A stretch of DNA of 9,012 bases, from contig JBBRYP010000091.1 of assembly GCA_038237515.1 (NCBI GenBank), positions 1 to 9,012 on the forward strand. The letters run 5' to 3'. The DNA comes from JBBQDZ01 sp038237515. GTDB lineage: Bacteria; Actinomycetota; Thermoleophilia; Gaiellales; Gaiellaceae. The translations under genes and the position numbers were made by a program. How positions within the stretch are numbered: position 1 is the stretch's first letter; every line of letters starts with the position of its first letter. Below, in pieces: positions 5,703 to 9,012 of this stretch. The notes beneath the pieces were generated by a model. It did not search any database. It was not told the DNA's origin and saw only the letters and a list, made by a program, of their open reading frames with translations.

Positions 5703-6652
5703 TCAGCTACCCATGAGGAGGCGCATCTCGTCGGCGATGCCTGCGAGTGCTTCTCTCCGCCCCGACGACGCAAGCCAGTCCCACAGCTCGATCCAGTGGT
5801 AGAGGACGTAGAAGTCGAGCGCCTCGCGCCAGCCGCTGCGGAGATCGCCGTAACCGTCGGCGAGTCCGGCTAGCGTCATCTCGCTGCGACGGCGCGAGTA
5901 GCAGTGCGTCTTCGCCAGGTCGAGCAGCGGGTCTCCCGCGAGCACGTTCTCAAAGTCGAGGATCCCCGAGACCCGCCAGCCGCTCCCCTCCGGGAGGACA
6001 GCACGTTCCCGTAGTGGCAGTCGTTGTGGCAGAAGGACGGGCGCGCGCAGCCGGCCAGGAGCTCTTTGCGCTCGGCAACGTGGCGCTCGACGCCGCGGCG
6101 GAGATCGGCGTCGCCGCCGAGTTCGTCGAACTCATCGAGCTTCTTGTCGAACTGGGTGCGCATGTAGTGGAGGTTCGTCTGGTGGGGTTGCACGACGCCT
6201 CTCGTGCCGACGTAGCCGAACTCCTCGAAGCCGACCTGGTGCAGCACGCGCAGGATCGTCCCGATCTGCCGGTTGATCTGCGCCAGCCGCTCCTCGTCGA
6301 GCTGATCGAGGATCGAAAGTGCGTGATCGCCTTCGAGCTTCGTCATCACCAGCACGTTCTGCGTGACCAGCGTCTTCGAGTCATCGGCAGCCAGGATCGC
6401 GGGCACCGGCGCAGCCGAGCAGTGTTGCCGCAGCAGGTCGTAGACGAAGATCTCCTTCTCCATCTTCCAGTAGAAGAAGTCCGTGTAGACCTTCACCACG
6501 ACTGCGCGACCGTCGCCTGATCGCACCTCGAAGACGGCGCTGTTGTCACCGCCAGTCAGCCTGACAACGGTTTCCACGCGGAGGCTCAGGTCAGCCAGCG
6601 CGACCACCCTGTCCGCGATGGCGTAATCGAGATCGAACTCCTCGAGTGCCAC
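5703..6652 (-). pseudogene. APH-family phosphotransferase, frameshifted
   Basis: Aminoglycoside phosphotransferase/choline-kinase-fold gene read in two frames. The first 218 codons (6652 to 5999) give the N-lobe, with the ATP lysine K54 (VVVKVY), the helix-C glutamate region (EKEIFVYDLL, 65-74), the hinge VLVMTKLEG (100-108) and the Brenner loop HNDCHYGN (H209, D211, N216). In that frame the reading then becomes meaningless and stops at 5876. A different frame from 5996 to 5703 supplies the rest: LPEGSGWRVSGILDFENV, with the metal-binding DFE, then GDPLLDLAK and a normal C-lobe. Restoring one base between about 5984 and 6001 gives 316 residues, a usual family length. Either the gene is broken or the sequence has an indel error; the region is a CCTCC/GGAGG palindrome next to a G run, which favours slippage or misreads. 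The start is GTG 6652, with TAGGCT ending seven bases upstream. The substrate may be an antibiotic, a sugar or an amino alcohol and cannot be told. Confidence 0.82.
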
Positions 6653-6788
6653 TGAACGGAGCCTACGTCGTCCCCTTCTGCCCGGCCGGGGTTCGTTGCC
6701 TCGTCACAACGTGCCTTCCGGCGCTCGCTTACGGCCGTGATCGCGTACGCACCAGCGTAACCCGAAGCACAACGTCGTCTATCCCGAA

Positions 6789-6807
6789 GAGCAAAAGCCG
6801 TTTGCTC
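6789..6807. promoter_or_regulatory. Perfect 7-bp inverted repeat, possible operator
   Basis: GAGCAAA-agccg-TTTGCTC is a perfect inverted repeat with a five-base centre, 58 bases upstream of the GTG of the second esterase. Symmetry and position fit an operator for a dimeric regulator. If transcription starts at 6866, the site lies in DNA upstream of the promoter rather than in RNA. With a start further upstream it could instead be an RNA hairpin. Confidence 0.35.
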
Positions 6808-6853
6808 CGGCTGCGAAGGTCGGCTACCGGCCGAAACGGGCCGCGCGGCTCGA

Positions 6854-6859
6854 CATACT
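6854..6859 (+). promoter_or_regulatory. -10-like box of the esterase-ligase operon
   Basis: CATACT ends six bases before GTG 6866, with only ccgccg-type sequence and no purine-rich ribosome-binding site between. It matches the TANNNT pattern at five of the expected features only loosely (A2 and T6 agree, base 1 is C). The spacing equals that of the other probable leaderless genes in this window. Confidence 0.35.
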
Positions 6860-6865
6860 GCCGCC

Positions 6866-7588
6866 GTGAACCGCCGCGAGCTCCCGATCGAGGACGTGCC
6901 CGTGCTCGCGTACGGGCACTTCGGGCGACCGCTCCTCGTCTTCCCCTCCGAGCAGGGCGCACCGCACGACTACGAGGCGAACGGGATGATCGAGTCCATC
7001 TCCGGGCTGATCGACGCGGGCCGGCTCAAGGTCTACTGCGTCTCGAGCTTCGACGCGTGGACGTGGGCGGCGCGCGAGGTGCCGACGGAGGAGCGGGCTC
7101 TGCGCCACGGGGCCTACGAGCGGTGGATCGCCGACCACGTCGCTCCGTTCGTCCGCGCCGACTCCGGCGGCTCGGCGGAGATCATGGTCACCGGCTGCAG
7201 CCTCGGGGCCTACCACGCGGCGAACTTCGCGCTCAAGCGAGCCGATCTCTTCCCGCTCGCGATCTGCCTCTCCGGCGTATACGACGTCGCCTCGGAGGGC
7301 TGGGGCGAGCGGGGCACCGCGACGTACTTCAACAACCCGATGGACTACGTCTCGCACCTCCACGGCGACCATCTCGAGTGGCTGCGCGACCGCATCAGCC
7401 TGCTGCTCGTGTGTGGGCAGGGGCAATGGGAGGACACGACCGGGGCTCTCGAGTCCACAACCCGGTTCGCCGGCCTCGCTGCGGACAAAGGGCTCTGTGT
7501 CGAGCTCGACCTCTGGGGGTACGACGTCCCGCACGACTGGCCCTCGTGGCGGGCCCAGATCGCGCACCATCTCCCCCGCTTCTGCTAG
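6866..7588 (+). CDS. Compact Fes-like esterase (COG4947-like)
   Basis: 240-residue single-domain alpha/beta hydrolase of the esterase D superfamily, lacking the N-terminal beta domain of the esterase at 4558-5631. The first strands VPVLAYGHFGRPLLVFPSEQG (11-31) and the DYEANGM segment (35-41) are typical of the compact COG4947-type esterases. The nucleophile elbow is GCSLG with S112, followed by AYHAANFALKRADLFP. A probable acid is E189 or D190 in GQGQWED, and the catalytic His is H223 in VPHDWPSWR. There is no signal peptide or membrane segment. The GTG start is the only one consistent with the family N-terminus; it has no Shine-Dalgarno but has CATACT six bases upstream. It ends seven bases before the ATP-grasp gene, so the two form an operon. 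The substrate is unknown; pairing with a ligase suggests hydrolysis or transfer of the ligase's product (inference). Confidence 0.87.
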   Translation: MNRRELPIEDVPVLAYGHFGRPLLVFPSEQGAPHDYEANGMIESISGLIDAGRLKVYCVSSFDAWTWAAREVPTEERALRHGAYERWIADHVAPFVRADSGGSAEIMVTGCSLGAYHAANFALKRADLFPLAICLSGVYDVASEGWGERGTATYFNNPMDYVSHLHGDHLEWLRDRISLLLVCGQGQWEDTTGALESTTRFAGLAADKGLCVELDLWGYDVPHDWPSWRAQIAHHLPRFC

Positions 7589-7595
7589 GCCCTCG

Positions 7596-8864
7596 ATGCC
7601 CCGAACCCACCTCATCGGCCTGCTGCTCGGAACCGAGGAGGATTGGCCCCGCGCGTTCGAGCACGTCCTCTCGCGCGTGCCCGAGATCACCTACGGCGGC
7701 GAGACGCACGTCTTCAGCTCGGAGAGGATCATGAACGAGCCGTTCAACCTGCGCTACCGGCCGCGCTTCGCGCTCGTCATCGACCGCCTCGCCTGGTGGT
7801 ACCACCTCCCGCGGGAGTGGCTGAAGAAGATCGCGCTGATGGACGACGTGTACCTCCTGAACAACCCGTTCACCTTCCAGGCGATGGAGAAGCACGCCGC
7901 TTACTGCGCCATGATCCGACTCGGCCTGAAGGTGCCGGACACCTGGCTGATCCCCCACAAGCTTCCTCCGCGAAGCATCCGCTTCTCGACCGCCACGGAT
8001 CGCTTCGAGCAGATGGCGTCGAGGTACAACGCTGCGTTCGACCTAGACGCCGTGGCGACCGAGATCGGCTACCCGCTCTACATGAAGCCTTTCGACGGCG
8101 GTCAGTGGGTGGGCGTCACCCGCATCCGCGACGCGGCGGAGCTCCACCGCGGCTACGACGAGTCCGGCGAGCGGCTGATGCACCTGCAGCGGGCCGTGGA
8201 CGACTTCGACGTCTTCGTGCGCAGCCTCTCGATCGGCGCCGAGACGATGGTCATGGACTACGACCCCTCCGTGCCGCTCCACGCGCGTTACCGGATCAGC
8301 CACGGCTTCCTGACGCCGGCGGTGGGGCACGAGATCGTGACCATCAGCCGCCTCGTCAACGCCTTCTTCCGCTGGGAGTTCAACTCCTGCGAGACGCTCG
8401 TGAAGGGCAGCGACGTGTTCCCGATCGACTACGCGAACGCCTCGCCGGACGTCGCTCTAACGAGCCTCCACTACTACTTCCCCTGGGCGATCAAGGCGCT
8501 CGTCAAGTGGTCGGTGTTTTGCGCAGTGACGCGCCGCGAGATGCGGATCAACCAGAACACGCGGCAGTACTTCGAGATCGGCGACCGCACCGACCTCGGC
8601 TACGGGGAGCGGCTCGAGGGCTACCGCCGACTCGCGGACGACTACTTCCAGACCGAGGAGTACGAGGACTTCTGCGCGCAGCACCTCGGCGGCTTCGACG
8701 AGGCGGTCGTCGAGTTCGTCGATAGCCCCGACTTCGACCGGCTGCTCGTCGACACGGTCCGCTCGACGTTCCCGACACACGAGCACGAGCACTTCGTCGC
8801 GCACTACCGCGGCATCCTCGGGGCCTGGGTCACCGACCAGCAGACCCCGGCCGCGACGGGCTGA
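7596..8864 (+). CDS. ATP-grasp ligase, unusual family
   Basis: 422-residue enzyme with an ATP-grasp fold, expected to activate a carboxylate as acyl-phosphate and join it to an amine, thiol or other nucleophile. N-terminal residues 1 to about 95 form a pre-ATP-grasp domain beginning THLIGLLLGTEEDWP. The ATP-binding part shows IGYPLYMKPFDGGQWVGV (157-174, with K164 and the glycine loop), LMHLQRAVDDFDVFVRS (194-210, with R209) and IGAETMVMDYDP (213-224). The metal-binding end shows RWEFNSCE (259-266, E261 and N263) and FPIDYANASPD (275-285, D278 and N281) in place of the usual ExN. A long C-terminal region follows, with SLHYYFPWAIKALVKWSVFCA (290-310) and an acidic helical tail unlike RimK, D-Ala ligase or glutathione synthetase, which are shorter. 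ATG 7596 follows the esterase stop by seven bases with no Shine-Dalgarno, so it is probably coupled. An open frame extending upstream to 7413 overlaps the esterase and is not family-like. The product is unknown. Confidence 0.82.
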   Translation: MPRTHLIGLLLGTEEDWPRAFEHVLSRVPEITYGGETHVFSSERIMNEPFNLRYRPRFALVIDRLAWWYHLPREWLKKIALMDDVYLLNNPFTFQAMEKHAAYCAMIRLGLKVPDTWLIPHKLPPRSIRFSTATDRFEQMASRYNAAFDLDAVATEIGYPLYMKPFDGGQWVGVTRIRDAAELHRGYDESGERLMHLQRAVDDFDVFVRSLSIGAETMVMDYDPSVPLHARYRISHGFLTPAVGHEIVTISRLVNAFFRWEFNSCETLVKGSDVFPIDYANASPDVALTSLHYYFPWAIKALVKWSVFCAVTRREMRINQNTRQYFEIGDRTDLGYGERLEGYRRLADDYFQTEEYEDFCAQHLGGFDEAVVEFVDSPDFDRLLVDTVRSTFPTHEHEHFVAHYRGILGAWVTDQQTPAATG

Positions 8865-8872
8865 GGAGGTTC

Positions 8873-8931
8873 CTAGTGCGGCGTCTCCCAACGTTTCGCT
8901 CGAAACTGAGGGTTCGCCGACGCCGCACTAG
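8873..8931. repeat. Nested 13-bp inverted repeat
   Basis: The arms CTAGTGCGGCGTC (8873-8885) and GACGCCGCACTAG (8919-8931) are perfectly complementary and separated by 33 bases. Within those 33 bases, GTTTCG-CT-CGAAAC (8893-8906) forms a second perfect hairpin. The left arm starts eight bases after the ATP-grasp stop codon. It could be a bulky terminator, a REP/MITE-like element with terminal inverted repeats, or a recombination site; sequence alone does not decide. Confidence 0.8.
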
Positions 8932-8943
8932 TCCGACCGCTCT

Positions 8944-8968
8944 GCGGCCGGCGGCCGCGAAGCGGCCG
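8944..8968. repeat. Interleaved GC hairpins
   Basis: GCGGCCG (8944-8950), CGGCCGC (8952-8958) and GCGGCCG (8962-8968) alternate in orientation. The middle arm can therefore pair either with the left arm (one-base centre, sterically poor as a hairpin) or with the right arm across a GAA loop. The second pairing should be a very stable hairpin. All paired bases are G or C. Confidence 0.65.
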
Positions 8969-8970
8969 AG

Positions 8971-9012
8971 TAGTGCGGCCTCCACCTGCCCTTCGTTTCC
9001 GGTCGAACGTTA
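8971..9012. repeat. Partial second copy of the nested repeat
   Basis: TAGTGCGGC at 8971-8979 repeats 8874-8882 exactly, 97 bases further on. CGTTTC (8994-8999) and TCGAA (9003-9007) then follow in the same order as CGTTTC (8892-8897) and TCGAA (8900-8904). The spacing is looser and the intervening bases differ. The copy is cut by the window edge, so a matching right arm would lie beyond 9012. Confidence 0.45.

Larger units (their letters stand above)
6653..6865. promoter_or_regulatory. Divergent regulatory region between kinase and esterase-ligase operon
   Basis: These 213 bases separate two diverging starts, and I see no gene. Candidate sites are: TAGGCT at 6665-6660 (leftward -10, seven bases from GTG 6652); CATACT at 6854-6859 (rightward -10, six bases from GTG 6866); two perfect 8-bp palindromes ACGGCCGT (6731-6738) and GCGTACGC (6743-6750); the inverted repeat GAGCAAA-N5-TTTGCTC (6789-6807); and an 8-base direct repeat CACAACGT at 6705-6712 and 6768-6775. 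The symmetric sites could bind a dimeric regulator, but no regulator gene is in the window. Confidence 0.45.
8865..9012. other. Palindrome-rich non-coding region
   Basis: No gene is visible after the ATP-grasp stop. Nearly every base belongs to a symmetric element: a 13-bp inverted repeat (8873-8931) enclosing a 6-bp hairpin (8893-8906), two interleaved GC hairpins (8944-8968), and a degenerate second copy of the left arm and inner hairpin (8971-9012) running off the edge. The first may terminate the esterase-ligase operon, but there is no T tract after any of them. Confidence 0.6.

Noticed and set aside
7413..7595. Upstream extension of the ATP-grasp frame
   Set aside because: It overlaps the compact esterase out of frame and has low-complexity Ser/Arg/Pro content. 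ATG 7596 gives a natural N-terminus.
7643..8725. 360-residue rightward open frame inside the ATP-grasp gene
   Set aside because: It is an Arg/Pro/Leu-rich frame-shadow with no motifs.
8873..9012. CRISPR array or integron attC cluster
   Set aside because: There are no regularly spaced identical repeats with unique spacers, and no attC core motifs. The symmetry is of nested inverted repeats instead.

Overview
The window is high-GC bacterial chromosome. The small divergent transcription units, probable leaderless starts and gene families suggest an actinobacterium, possibly a soil Thermoleophilia (Gaiellales/Solirubrobacterales) relative. That placement is inference from composition and content; there is no rRNA or tRNA to fix it.

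Left part (1-3223). A 255-base non-coding stretch carries two near-identical hairpin repeats. It is followed by a leftward pair: a CynX/NimT-like MFS exporter (256-1443) lying downstream of a small ABM-fold monooxygenase-like protein (1470-1763). Diverging from the pair is a stand-alone CoxG-type SRPBCC protein (1825-2418) with a C-terminal linker and amphipathic helix. It converges on a leftward fumarylacetoacetate-hydrolase-family enzyme (2573-3223). These genes look like small-molecule, aromatic or quinone-related metabolism, but no single pathway is evident.

Middle part (3265-5631). A rightward group holds a 68-residue unknown protein, a monomeric-sarcosine-oxidase-like flavoenzyme with the probable covalent-flavin cysteine, and a two-domain Fes-like esterase. 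The esterase start overlaps the oxidase stop by one base, so these two are almost certainly one operon.

Right part (5703-8864). A leftward APH-family kinase gene is split by a frameshift between its two catalytic motifs (HxDxxxxN and the downstream DFE). Beyond it is a rightward operon of a compact Fes-like esterase (6866-7588) and an unusual ATP-grasp ligase (7596-8864). Two related serine esterases and one ATP-grasp enzyme within 4.3 kb are the best candidate here for an undescribed biosynthetic or modification system: a ligase making an amide, peptide or ester-type conjugate, with hydrolases trimming or releasing it. This is inference only.

The right edge (8865-9012) is packed with palindromes. 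There is a perfect 13-bp inverted repeat enclosing a second 6-bp hairpin, then two interleaved GC-only hairpins, then what looks like the start of another copy of the first element running off the window.

Across the window, five start codons on both strands have a TANNNT-like box ending 6-7 bases upstream and no Shine-Dalgarno sequence. This is the signature of leaderless transcription.
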